Positions 6,170-13,460 of a stretch of 13,519 nucleotides of DNA are shown in pieces. Where the stretch lies: the NCBI GenBank assembly GCA_945910975.1, contig CAMDZY010000029.1, positions 1 to 13,519 of the forward strand, in the 5' to 3' direction. How positions within the stretch are numbered: the stretch's first letter is position 1; every line of letters starts with the position of its first letter. The notes under the pieces were generated by a model. That model was given only the letters and a program-made list of their open reading frames with translations, was not told where the DNA came from and made no database searches. The translations under genes and the position numbers were made by a program. The DNA is from an uncultured Clostridia bacterium. Lineage in GTDB: Bacteria; Bacillota; Clostridia; Oscillospirales; Oscillospiraceae.

Positions 6170-7603
6170 ATGGTCTTTTCCAATCTGATTTTTTTGTATT
6201 TATTTTTGCCTGTCACGCTGCTTTTATATTTTGCCGTACCCAAGCTGTGGTGGAAAAATGCGGTGCTTTTGGTGGCAAGTCTGGTGTTTTATGCATGGGG
6301 CGAGCCGGTGTATGTGCTGCTGTTGGTTGCGGTGGCGCTGGTGAACTATTTGGCTGGACGCTGGATGGCACGGAATAAGAAGGCTATTTTCATCCTTGCG
6401 CTTTGCATGGATGTGGTGCTGCTGTGCGTTGTGAAGTACGCAGCCTTTCTGGTGGAGAACTGGAACCAATTGACGGGAATGCATCTGTATGTCCCGCAGA
6501 TCGCGTTGCCGATCGGCATTTCGTTTTACACGTTTCAAGTCGTTTCCTATCTTGTGGATGTGTATCGCGGCAAGGTGGAGCCGCAGCGCGCGTTCGACAA
6601 ATTTTTGCTGTATGTGGCGCTGTTTCCGCAGCTGATTGCCGGGCCGATTGTCCGCTATGCCGACGTGCGTGAGCAACTGACTTGCCGCAAAACAACTGCC
6701 GACGGTGCATTTTACGGCATGATCCGCTTCTGCACCGGACTTGGGAAAAAGGTTTTGCTGGCGGACTACGCCGGAAAATTTGCCAAGCAGCTGCTTGCCG
6801 CGCCTGCACAGTTGACGGTCGTGGCCGCATGGCTGGGCGCGATTTTCGTGATGCTGCAAATTTATTTTGACTTCTCCGGCTATTCGGACATGGCGATTGG
6901 TCTGGGTCGGGTTTTCGGATTTCGTTACCATGAAAATTTTGACCTGCCCTATATGGCAGGCTCCATCACCGATTTCTGGCGGCGGTGGCATATTTCACTC
7001 GGTTCATTTTTCCGGGATTATGTCTATATTCCGCTTGGCGGCAACCGCAAGGGGAAGCGGCGGCAGATCGTGAATCTGCTGATTGTCTGGCTCCTGACCG
7101 GTCTGTGGCATGGAGCGGGCTGGAATTTTGTGTTGTGGGGGCTTTATTTCTTTGTGCTGCTGGTCGTGGAAAAGTGCCTGGAAAACCGCTTGCAGCATAT
7201 TCCCGCAGTGCTGCGCCACTGTGCCACGCTGCTTTTGCTACTGATCGGCTGGATAATTTTCTACTTTGAAGATTTACCCGACATTGCAAGCACGCTGGCG
7301 GCCATGTTTGGCGCAGGAGCGGGCTGGACGGACGCCTTGACGCAGACCAGACTGGTCAATGCACTGCCACTGCTGGTGATTTGCATTTTTGGCTGCACGC
7401 CACTGCCGCGCAGACTTGCAGAGCTTTGGAACGCTGCCATTGGCGGCGGAATTGCAGCCGACCACGGCAAACGTGGGATGGCAACGGCGATGGAAATACT
7501 GGACTCTGTTGTAATTTTCGCATTTTGCGGACTGATTTTGTATCTGGTTACGGTATCTCTGGTGGGTACCGGCTACAGTCCGTTCTTATACTTCCGTTTT
7601 TGA
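6170..7603 (+). CDS. MBOAT-family O-acyltransferase, AlgI-like (477 aa)
   Basis: Polytopic membrane enzyme that moves acyl (usually acetyl) groups across the membrane for O-acylation of an exported polymer. Motifs in order: P-I-G-I-S-F-Y-T-F-Q near residue 115; F-P-Q-L-I-A-G-P-I-V-R-Y; F-D-F-S-G-Y-S-D-M-A-I-G; F-W-R-R-W-H-I-S-L-G with H274; R-D-Y-V-Y-I-P-L-G-G-N-R; and L-T-G-L-W-H-G-A-G-W-N-F with the presumed catalytic H314. The AlgI-type R-R-W-H and I-P-L-G-G-N-R blocks favour this group over DltB. The start at 6170 gives the family's standard N-terminus (M-V-F-S-N-L-I-F-L). Its ribosome site is poor: GAGGA at 6150-6154 is 15 nt away. The DHHW gene follows 9 nt after the stop, so the two form an operon; in alginate and other systems the MBOAT supplies the acyl group and the SGNH partner transfers it. 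The acceptor polymer is not shown here. Confidence 0.95.
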   Translation: MVFSNLIFLYLFLPVTLLLYFAVPKLWWKNAVLLVASLVFYAWGEPVYVLLLVAVALVNYLAGRWMARNKKAIFILALCMDVVLLCVVKYAAFLVENWNQLTGMHLYVPQIALPIGISFYTFQVVSYLVDVYRGKVEPQRAFDKFLLYVALFPQLIAGPIVRYADVREQLTCRKTTADGAFYGMIRFCTGLGKKVLLADYAGKFAKQLLAAPAQLTVVAAWLGAIFVMLQIYFDFSGYSDMAIGLGRVFGFRYHENFDLPYMAGSITDFWRRWHISLGSFFRDYVYIPLGGNRKGKRRQIVNLLIVWLLTGLWHGAGWNFVLWGLYFFVLLVVEKCLENRLQHIPAVLRHCATLLLLLIGWIIFYFEDLPDIASTLAAMFGAGAGWTDALTQTRLVNALPLLVICIFGCTPLPRRLAELWNAAIGGGIAADHGKRGMATAMEILDSVVIFAFCGLILYLVTVSLVGTGYSPFLYFRF

Positions 7604-7612
7604 GGAGAAACC

Positions 7613-9031
7613 ATGAGAAAACAAAAATGCACCGCCGCCGGGAAAGTGCAGTTTTTACTGTGCCTGATGATGGCCTTGGCGCTGCTGGCGGTGGGTGTCG
7701 GCTCCTTGCTAAAGGCCGATGCACAGGTATCGGTATCGGAGAAACGCACTTTGGCGGCAATGCCGACGCTCAGCGCGCGGAACTTGCTTGGCGGCGCGTA
7801 TGCCGATGATTTTGAACGCTACTACTCCGACCATTTTTGGCAGAGGGATCAGCTTTTGGCGCAGAATCGAAAATTGAATCAGTTCTATTATTATAGTGGC
7901 GCGGAACAGTCCGTTGTGGTAATGGCAGAGCATGACAATCTTGCCGAGGGCGGCGAGAGCCTGAAAGCCAAATCCACGACTGCGCCGACACAAGCTACAG
8001 CGCAACCGACCGAGCCGTCGGCGGAATCAACCGAACCGCCAACGGCGTCTACCCAGCCTACCGAACCGCCGGAGGAATCAACCTACAACAGCGGTGTGAC
8101 GGACGAGGATATCACGGTGTCGGACGGCTCGACCATTGTTATTGGCGACCGGGCAATGGAGCTTGTTACGGCTGTGGACGATGTTTTATCGGATTACGCT
8201 GCCAATATTAACCGCATCAAGCAGGCTGTGGGGGAAGATGTGCGGGTATTCAGTTTGATTGCACCCAATGCGGCAGAATTTTATTCTCCGGAGGATATGC
8301 ACACCGGCGTACACAGTCAAAAGGACATGATTGCCGCCTGCTACGGTCAGATGGACGAAACCGTGCAGACAGTGGATGCTTACAGCGCGTTGCTTCAGCA
8401 CGCACAGGAGGAAGTGTATTTCCGCACCGACCACCACTGGACGGCGCTGGGAGCATATTACGCGTACACGGCATTTTGCCAAACGGCAGGTCTTCACCCG
8501 GTGCAGCTGCAAACCATGCAGACCGGCAGCTATGAGGGCTTTACCGGTTCTTTGTATCTTGCAACCTCCGCCTATGCACAGAGCGAGGCACTAAAGGAAA
8601 ATCCGGACACCGTGACTTGGTACCAACCAACGGTACAAACGAAGTTGACCTATTACGATGATGCCAGTCTAAGGAATCCCCAAACGGATTTGCAGGTGAT
8701 TTGCAGCCTCGATGATGATGTCGTCAACAAGTACCTGTGCTTTTTGGGTGGCGACCACCCCATCACATGGATCGACACCGATGTGGACAATGACCGCGTG
8801 TGCCTTGTGTTAAAGGAGTCGTATGGCAATGCGTTCACGCCGTTCTTGACTCATCACTATCAAACCGTCATCGCCATAGACCCCCGCGAATTTAATCGGG
8901 ACGGCAAGCCGGATTTGGATTTGGCTGCATTTGTGCAGGAGCATGGGGTCAATGATATTATCGTCCTCAATTATCCGCTGGCCATCAACAATTCCGCCAT
9001 CGTCCGCTGGATGGGGCGACTGGTTGCATAA
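7613..9031 (+). CDS. DHHW-family SGNH-like O-acyltransferase partner, AlgJ/AlgX-like (472 aa)
   Basis: Membrane-anchored extracytoplasmic protein, probably the transferase that accepts acyl groups from the MBOAT partner and places them on a surface polymer. Residues about 13-33 form a signal anchor, followed by the family's S-E-K-R-T-L-A-A-M-P segment and an amphipathic Y-A-D-D-F-E-R-Y-Y-S-D-H-F region. The catalytic parts are visible: T-D-H-H-W-T with D273, H274, H275, W276, and the serine block K-E-S-Y-G-N-A-F with S403, followed by H-Y-Q-T-V-I-A-I-D-P-R-E-F. Between the N-terminal part and the catalytic core is a Pro/Thr/Ser/Glu-rich linker (about residues 118-157) containing an internal repeat. 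Start: GAGGAG (7602-7607) overlaps the MBOAT stop codon and lies 5 nt before ATG, so translation is probably coupled. Ends at the bidirectional terminator 9037-9071. Confidence 0.9.
   Translation: MRKQKCTAAGKVQFLLCLMMALALLAVGVGSLLKADAQVSVSEKRTLAAMPTLSARNLLGGAYADDFERYYSDHFWQRDQLLAQNRKLNQFYYYSGAEQSVVVMAEHDNLAEGGESLKAKSTTAPTQATAQPTEPSAESTEPPTASTQPTEPPEESTYNSGVTDEDITVSDGSTIVIGDRAMELVTAVDDVLSDYAANINRIKQAVGEDVRVFSLIAPNAAEFYSPEDMHTGVHSQKDMIAACYGQMDETVQTVDAYSALLQHAQEEVYFRTDHHWTALGAYYAYTAFCQTAGLHPVQLQTMQTGSYEGFTGSLYLATSAYAQSEALKENPDTVTWYQPTVQTKLTYYDDASLRNPQTDLQVICSLDDDVVNKYLCFLGGDHPITWIDTDVDNDRVCLVLKESYGNAFTPFLTHHYQTVIAIDPREFNRDGKPDLDLAAFVQEHGVNDIIVLNYPLAINNSAIVRWMGRLVA
8003..8083 (+). repeat. Imperfect in-frame duplication in the DHHW linker
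   Basis: Two 30-bp units at 8003-8032 and 8054-8083 match at 25 of 30 positions and encode Q-P-T-E-P-S-A-E-S-T and Q-P-T-E-P-P-E-E-S-T. They are spaced by 51 bp (17 codons), so length change would keep the frame. The segment is a flexible, low-complexity spacer likely to vary between strains. Confidence 0.65.
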
Positions 9032-9036
9032 ACAAG

Positions 9037-9071
9037 AATCCCACAGCAAGATTGATTCCTGCTGTGGGATT
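9037..9071. terminator. Bidirectional terminator between convergent genes
   Basis: Perfect 12-bp arms AATCCCACAGCA (9037-9048) and TGCTGTGGGATT (9060-9071) with an 11-nt loop. It sits between stop codons at 9031 (plus) and 9077 (minus). T-rich sequence follows on both sides (GATTTAT rightward, CTTGTTTAT leftward). The inverted repeat continues outwards into both coding regions: GGTTGCATAAA (9022-9032) against TTTATGCAACC (9074-9084). Confidence 0.85.
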
Positions 9072-9074
9072 GAT

Positions 9075-11999
9075 TTATGCAACCGTAAGGTCAATTGTGT
9101 AGAGCAGAGCGCCGTCGATATAAATTTCGATCGTATAATCTCCGGCGGCTTCCGGGGCAGTCACCTGGCAGACAAAGCGCAAATCCGACCAGAGATCGTT
9201 CCACGCCGATTCGCTTTGTGTCAATGCAACCGGATTTCCCTCGGCGTCGCGGATCGCGGTTGTCAATGTGACAGTCGCATCCGAATCCTCCGGCGTGACA
9301 TCACTCTGCAAAACGCAGACAACAGTTTCACCGCTTGCAAAGGAGGTGTGTGCCTGCGCTAAATCGCGCCATGTCCAGTCGTCCTTGTCGGGAACGGAGA
9401 ACAGGCCGGGGCCGACAACGGAGCGGCGAATTGCATAGCGGTCAAAGGCGGGAGCATCACCTGTGAGGACGGTAGCGGTGGCATCTCCGATCGTCGCCTG
9501 CGCACCGCCGGATTTTACGGTAAACTCGTAAGTGGCGTTGCCGATCACACCGGGAAGCGTGTAGTCGTTTGTGTCCAGAGAAACAACCGTTGGCTCCTGA
9601 TCAAGCGAAGCAATGCGCCATTCCAGCTTCCAGCCGCCCTCCGGCGTTCCTGCGGGAGCATCCCAATGCACGGCGATTTGTCCGTCTTGTGCAGTAGCGG
9701 TCAGATTTTCCACACTGATGGAGTTGGCCGGGACGCTCAGGGTCATGGGTGCAGCCAAGGCGGGGGAGGTGAGTGTGACGGTATAGTTGGCAAACAGTGC
9801 AGTGCCGGTGAAGCTCGCCGCACAGGCGCTCACATCCAGTGTTTCATCGTAGCCGTCGTCGCCCTCGCAGCGAACCGTCCATTCGCCGGGATCGTTCTCG
9901 GTGCAATCCCAGGCAATATCCAACTGCCCGTCGCGAACCGATTGCACGTGGAGGTTTTCCACGGTAGCTGGGGTAAAGATGGTGAATTTCGCTTCAGGCT
10001 CGCCGGCCATGTAGTATGTGTCGTGATCAAGCAACGTGAAGGTATAATCCTTACCGACAGTCAGGTCAGTGATCCGATAGGTGTCACCGGTAAATTCTTT
10101 GGTTCGCTCCTGCTCACCATCACAGACGTAACGCAGCACGTACTTATCCGGGACGGGGCCGCTTTCTACGCTAACAGTCAAGTCAGCCTGTCCGGTCAGC
10201 TCAGCGGCGTGGAGTGACATTTTCACATCGGTGGTTTCGCAGGTGGTCACGTCAATGGATTCTGTACTGCTGTGGCTGAGCTTGTGTCCGCTCGGCGCAA
10301 CGGCAGCCACGGTATACTTGGTGTTGGAGGAAAGACCGGTGAAGGTGGCTTGTTTTCCGTCCATCTGTGCGGTGTAGGTGTGGCTCAAACCGTCATAGCA
10401 GGTGATGGTCAGCTTGGAAAGTGCGGGACTGTCTACTGTAACGACGATGGAGTCGGCGGTTTTTTCCGTCAGAGAAATGGCATCCACATCCAAATAATAC
10501 CATTGGGAGAAGAATACATAAGCGCCAATCAGAAGAACCAGCAAAACTGCGGCGACACTCAGTAGCGCAACCGGTTTCTTTTTCTTCGGCTTGTCCGGTG
10601 CTTTTTTTGCATCATCCGACTTGCTCTTTTTGGACGGTTTTGGATTGTCCGGTGCAGCGGGGGCTTGTTCCGGTGCATCCGGTTGTGTAGCTTCCTGCGG
10701 GACGGCAGGCGCCTCCTGCGGCGGCTCCGCTTCCGCAGCCGGCTCGGCCTCCTTTGGCGGCGCTGCTTCCTCCGGTGCTTCCGTTTCCGGTGGTGTTTCG
10801 GGTTCCTCCGGTGGCTTCGTTTCCTGTGGCGGGTCAACTTCCTGCGGGGCTTCCGCTTCCTGCGGCGGTTCCGGTTCCGGCGGTGGTGTTGGATCCTCCG
10901 GCGGCTTCTCCGATTCCTCTGCCTGTGGCGCTTCAACCGGCGCGATGCTCGGGGAGAAGCTCTGCACAAAGGTTTCATCCAGCTCCTTCACATCCGTAAA
11001 GGATACCGGCTCCACCGGCTCGTCCGCCTCATGGCTTGCCATAGGCGGCTCCGGGTCAACCACGATCGGCGGGACAATCAAATCATCCGTGATGTTGTTG
11101 CGCTGCATATAGAACATCAGCGCCTGTCGCATGGCATCCGGGGTCTGGAAACGATCTGCCTGCTTCGGCGCGCAGGCTTTAAGAATGATTGCTGCGATCT
11201 CATAATCGGCATACATGGCAGGCGGCAGATTTTCTCCGGCCAAACGCCGACTTTCCGCCGCAGCCGCAGAGGTTTTTTCGTCCTCAAACGGCCCGTGATT
11301 GCCATTGTAGATACGGTACAGCAGCATACCCAGCGAATAGGTGTCCATTGTGGGGTTGAGGTTTGCCATCATATCCGAAAATTCCGGCGGCGTATAGACA
11401 CTGCGGTACTGTTCGGACAATGAGGAGAATTGCAAATACTCCATACTTGCAATGCCAAGATCGCCCAGCAGGAAATGTCCCTGACCGTCAGAATAGATGT
11501 TTTCCGGTTTGATGTTCTGCGACAGCAAATTTGACTGTCGCAGTGTACACAATGCGTTGCAGATATCAATGCCAAGATTGACCGCACGCAGGTTGGTCAT
11601 TGCATTGTCGGCGGCAAAGCTGGCGAGGGATTGCCAGTGCTCCGTCAGAATGTACACATCATAGCCGATTCTGGATTCCTTTGGCTCCACCTGATAGCCA
11701 AGCACAGGCGCAATGTTGGGACTGTCACCTAGCTTGATGATCGTGTCAAGCTCCTGCTTTAAATCTTCTGCCAAGTGGGCATAATATTCGTTGGCAGCGG
11801 CTTCATCTGCAAAGGCGCCTGCCAGCAACAGTGCGGTGGTTTTTTCTTCGGACTGCGGAATGGAAATCAGCTTTAGAACAAATGTCTTTTCCAGACTGTC
11901 ATGCTTCACCAGGTAGCAGGTGCTGCCGTCATGACTGCCGAGGGAGGACAAAACTGTCATATGGTCGAGTAAAGGTGAGATTTGCTTAAATTCCGCCAT
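9075..11999 (-). CDS. Membrane Ser/Thr kinase-fold protein, probable pseudokinase, with FN3-like ectodomain (974 aa)
   Basis: Residues 1-300 form a Hanks-type kinase domain in the cytoplasm. Retained: V-L-K with K43, K164 and N167 of the catalytic loop, D-L-G at 180-182, P-P-E at 204-206, D219 and R283. Lost: the glycine-rich loop is degenerate (around 18-28), and the H-R-D triad reads S-Q-N (160-162), so the catalytic base aspartate is Asn (codon AAC at 11516-11514). It is therefore probably a pseudokinase. Residues 312-455 are a Pro/Glu-rich linker, 455-475 are lysine-rich, and 477-497 are a single membrane helix. Residues 500-850 contain about four fibronectin-III-like beta domains (near 502-587, 588-676, 677-760, 762-847), and 850-974 is another all-beta domain. 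Topology is N-in, C-out. Start: AAGGAGG (plus 12008-12014) 8 nt before ATG. Divergent from the zinc-ribbon/SH3b gene; I infer a wall or surface sensor that signals by binding. Weak kinase activity by an altered mechanism cannot be excluded. Confidence 0.88.
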   Translation of the reverse strand: MAEFKQISPLLDHMTVLSSLGSHDGSTCYLVKHDSLEKTFVLKLISIPQSEEKTTALLLAGAFADEAAANEYYAHLAEDLKQELDTIIKLGDSPNIAPVLGYQVEPKESRIGYDVYILTEHWQSLASFAADNAMTNLRAVNLGIDICNALCTLRQSNLLSQNIKPENIYSDGQGHFLLGDLGIASMEYLQFSSLSEQYRSVYTPPEFSDMMANLNPTMDTYSLGMLLYRIYNGNHGPFEDEKTSAAAAESRRLAGENLPPAMYADYEIAAIILKACAPKQADRFQTPDAMRQALMFYMQRNNITDDLIVPPIVVDPEPPMASHEADEPVEPVSFTDVKELDETFVQSFSPSIAPVEAPQAEESEKPPEDPTPPPEPEPPQEAEAPQEVDPPQETKPPEEPETPPETEAPEEAAPPKEAEPAAEAEPPQEAPAVPQEATQPDAPEQAPAAPDNPKPSKKSKSDDAKKAPDKPKKKKPVALLSVAAVLLVLLIGAYVFFSQWYYLDVDAISLTEKTADSIVVTVDSPALSKLTITCYDGLSHTYTAQMDGKQATFTGLSSNTKYTVAAVAPSGHKLSHSSTESIDVTTCETTDVKMSLHAAELTGQADLTVSVESGPVPDKYVLRYVCDGEQERTKEFTGDTYRITDLTVGKDYTFTLLDHDTYYMAGEPEAKFTIFTPATVENLHVQSVRDGQLDIAWDCTENDPGEWTVRCEGDDGYDETLDVSACAASFTGTALFANYTVTLTSPALAAPMTLSVPANSISVENLTATAQDGQIAVHWDAPAGTPEGGWKLEWRIASLDQEPTVVSLDTNDYTLPGVIGNATYEFTVKSGGAQATIGDATATVLTGDAPAFDRYAIRRSVVGPGLFSVPDKDDWTWRDLAQAHTSFASGETVVCVLQSDVTPEDSDATVTLTTAIRDAEGNPVALTQSESAWNDLWSDLRFVCQVTAPEAAGDYTIEIYIDGALLYTIDLTVA
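10650..10922 (-). repeat. Pro/Glu-rich degenerate repeat tract coding the pseudokinase linker
   Basis: Codons for residues about 360-450 encode irregular 5-7 residue units of the type P-P-x-E-x-E (for example P-P-Q-E-A-E-A-P-Q-E). The DNA is correspondingly repetitive (GCTTCC/TCCGG motifs on plus). Long open frames on the opposite strand here are by-products of this composition. Confidence 0.7.
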
Positions 12000-12031
12000 G
12001 ATTCTCGCCTCCTTAGTGGGTTTTCAAATTT

Positions 12032-12060
12032 ATTTTAAGACATTTTTACAAAAAATGCAA
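12032..12060 (-). promoter_or_regulatory. Promoter of the pseudokinase gene
   Basis: On the minus strand TTGCAT (plus 12055-12060), 17 bp, TAAAAT (plus 12032-12037). The leader would be about 25 nt. The spacer contains an interrupted palindrome, CATTTTT-3-AAAAATG (12041-12057), that could be an operator. Confidence 0.7.
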
Positions 12061-12067
12061 TAAGATA

Positions 12068-12096
12068 TTGTCAGAATCAAATAAAAATGGTATGAT
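12068..12096 (+). promoter_or_regulatory. Promoter of the zinc-ribbon/SH3b gene
   Basis: TTGTCA (12068-12073), 17 bp, TATGAT (12091-12096), with a TG one base before the -10 (extended -10). Its -35 box is back to back with that of the pseudokinase promoter, 7 bp apart. Expected RNA start near 12103, giving a leader of about 110 nt. Confidence 0.7.
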
Positions 12097-12106
12097 ATAA
12101 GCGACG

Positions 12107-12131
12107 AATGTAAAAATGGCAATTTTACATT
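12107..12131. promoter_or_regulatory. Operator-like palindrome just downstream of the rightward promoter
   Basis: Perfect 9-bp arms AATGTAAAA (12107-12115) and TTTTACATT (12123-12131) around a 7-nt spacer, starting a few bases past the predicted RNA start. That is a classic repressor position. The core GTAAAAATG at 12110-12118 is also present inverted, as CATTTTTAC at 12041-12049, inside the leftward promoter, so one regulator could control both genes. An RNA hairpin in the leader is the alternative. Confidence 0.45.
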
Positions 12132-12213
12132 TAGGATTTCGATTATAATACCCGCTTCCATTGCTCCGCCATGATGCGTGGCAGGAGGGATGGAGCAGAA
12201 TGGAGTTTCATGT

Positions 12214-13407
12214 ATGGCATCAAAAAAGGTATGTAGCTATTGCGGCACAATTTATTCTGCGCAGATGAAGCGCTGCCCCTTGTGTGGTAACGATGCAGAA
12301 GAAGAGGATCGGCTGGATCTATCCGGCGTGACGCAGCCGACAAAGGCAAAGGAGCCGCCGGAAACGGACGTCCTGCAAGAGGAATACGCACCGGACGACT
12401 GGCAGGAGGAAGCGCCGGAACTGCCGAAGGAACCGAGGAAAGCAAAGCCGGCAAAGGTAGAAAGAGCGCCGCAGCCCCAAACGGAACCGGAGCAGGATCC
12501 ACCAAAGAAAAAGAAGGAAAAAAAGGAAAAGAAACACAAACAGCCGCTGCCCAAGGCTGTGGCCATCGTTTGCGTGGCATTTTTGTCGGTGTCCGTGGTT
12601 ATGATGAGCTGGTATCTTCTGTCGCAGTGGCTGCCGGATACCGTTTGGTTCCCGTCGCTCAATGCAAAAGAAGCAACTGAAGCATCAACAAGCCCGGTGG
12701 CAAGCGAGAAAAAGGAATGCTGGTACTTGAACTGCGACGTGGAAAAGCTGACGCTGAACCACGAGGGCGCCGCAAAAACTTTGCAGGTCGACATCCAGCC
12801 AACGGATTGCACGGATGCGCTGACGTTCACTTCTGCGGATGCGTCCGTGGCAAATGTGGATGCAAACGGCATTGTTACCGCAATCGGCAATGGCCAGACC
12901 ACGGTGAATATTACCTGCGGTATGCTGTCCTTTGACGTAACGGTGATCTGCGATTTCAGTGCAAAGATAGAACTGGAGCAAAGCGAGCTTACCTTTGAAT
13001 CGCTGGAGGAAACACAGCAGCTGCGGCTGACCAATCTTGGCGAAAGCGACGTTGTAACGTGGAAGTCCAGCGATGAAGCGGTTGCCACGGTTGACGAAAA
13101 CGGCAACGTAAAGCCCGTAGGCAGCGGCGTTTGCACTGTCACGGCCGAAATGGACGGACAGCAGTATATGGCAAATATCACCGTGAAAGGTGAGTCGACA
13201 TACACACCGGACGAACCCGGAAAGGGCGTCATCAATTCCGACGGCATCTATTTCCGCTCGGAGGCCAGCTCGGATTCCGATGCCATTGGCTTCTTTATGG
13301 AAGGCTATGAGGTTGAGGTTCTGGGCAAAGAAGGCGAATGGTACAACGTGAGAATGAACGGCATGACAGGCTATGTCCATGAGAAGTATTTGGATGTAGA
13401 GGAATAA
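12214..13407 (+). CDS. Zinc-ribbon membrane protein with two Big_2-like domains and an SH3b domain (397 aa)
   Basis: The N-terminus is a zinc ribbon with C7, C10, C21, C24 (C-S-Y-C, 10 residues, C-P-L-C). Residues about 26-95 are an acidic/proline linker, 98-109 are lysine-rich, and 114-137 form one membrane helix. Outside are two bacterial Ig-like (Big_2) domains (about 175-247 and 251-325, each with the S-x-D-x-S/A-V-A-x-V-D-x-N-G pattern) and a C-terminal SH3b domain (about 336-395, G-I-Y-F-R-S-E-A-S-S through G-Y-V-H-E-K-Y-L). SH3b domains of this kind usually bind cell wall. The frame extends upstream to a GTG at 12178, but ATG 12214 is preferred: GGAG (12202-12205) lies 8 nt before it and the zinc ribbon follows directly. 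An ATG at 12190 is possible but touches its AGGAGGG. The gene diverges from the pseudokinase gene, whose protein has the same overall plan. Function is unknown; a wall-tethered sensor or scaffold is inferred. Confidence 0.87.
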   Translation: MASKKVCSYCGTIYSAQMKRCPLCGNDAEEEDRLDLSGVTQPTKAKEPPETDVLQEEYAPDDWQEEAPELPKEPRKAKPAKVERAPQPQTEPEQDPPKKKKEKKEKKHKQPLPKAVAIVCVAFLSVSVVMMSWYLLSQWLPDTVWFPSLNAKEATEASTSPVASEKKECWYLNCDVEKLTLNHEGAAKTLQVDIQPTDCTDALTFTSADASVANVDANGIVTAIGNGQTTVNITCGMLSFDVTVICDFSAKIELEQSELTFESLEETQQLRLTNLGESDVVTWKSSDEAVATVDENGNVKPVGSGVCTVTAEMDGQQYMANITVKGESTYTPDEPGKGVINSDGIYFRSEASSDSDAIGFFMEGYEVEVLGKEGEWYNVRMNGMTGYVHEKYLDVEE

Positions 13408-13422
13408 ACGTTACATATTAAA

Positions 13423-13459
13423 AACAGTCCCGCCGAATGTGCGGTTCGGTGGGACTGTT
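13423..13459. terminator. Strong hairpin terminator after the SH3b gene
   Basis: A 15-bp stem (13423-13437 with 13445-13459, one G:U pair) with loop TGTGCGG, 15 nt after the stop codon. Rightward, only GTT follows before the structured repeat begins at 13461. Leftward, the hairpin is followed by TTTTTAATAT, so it would also stop a minus-strand transcript entering from the right. Confidence 0.75.
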
Positions 13460-13460
13460 C

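Noticed and set aside
7970..8090. CRISPR-like or phase-variable tandem repeat in the DHHW gene
   Set aside because: Only two imperfect units, in frame with a coding linker, without regular spacers.
10665..11423. Long plus-strand frame of 252 codons opposite the pseudokinase gene
   Set aside because: It is rich in Arg, Phe, Cys and Leu, which is the mirror of Pro/Glu codons on the true strand. There is no ribosome site and no recognisable domain.
12252..13247. Minus-strand frame of 331 codons opposite the SH3b gene (and another at 12685-13380)
   Set aside because: Ser/Phe-rich composition comes from antisense reading of the Big_2 and linker codons; no start signals were found, and the plus-strand gene has clear domains.
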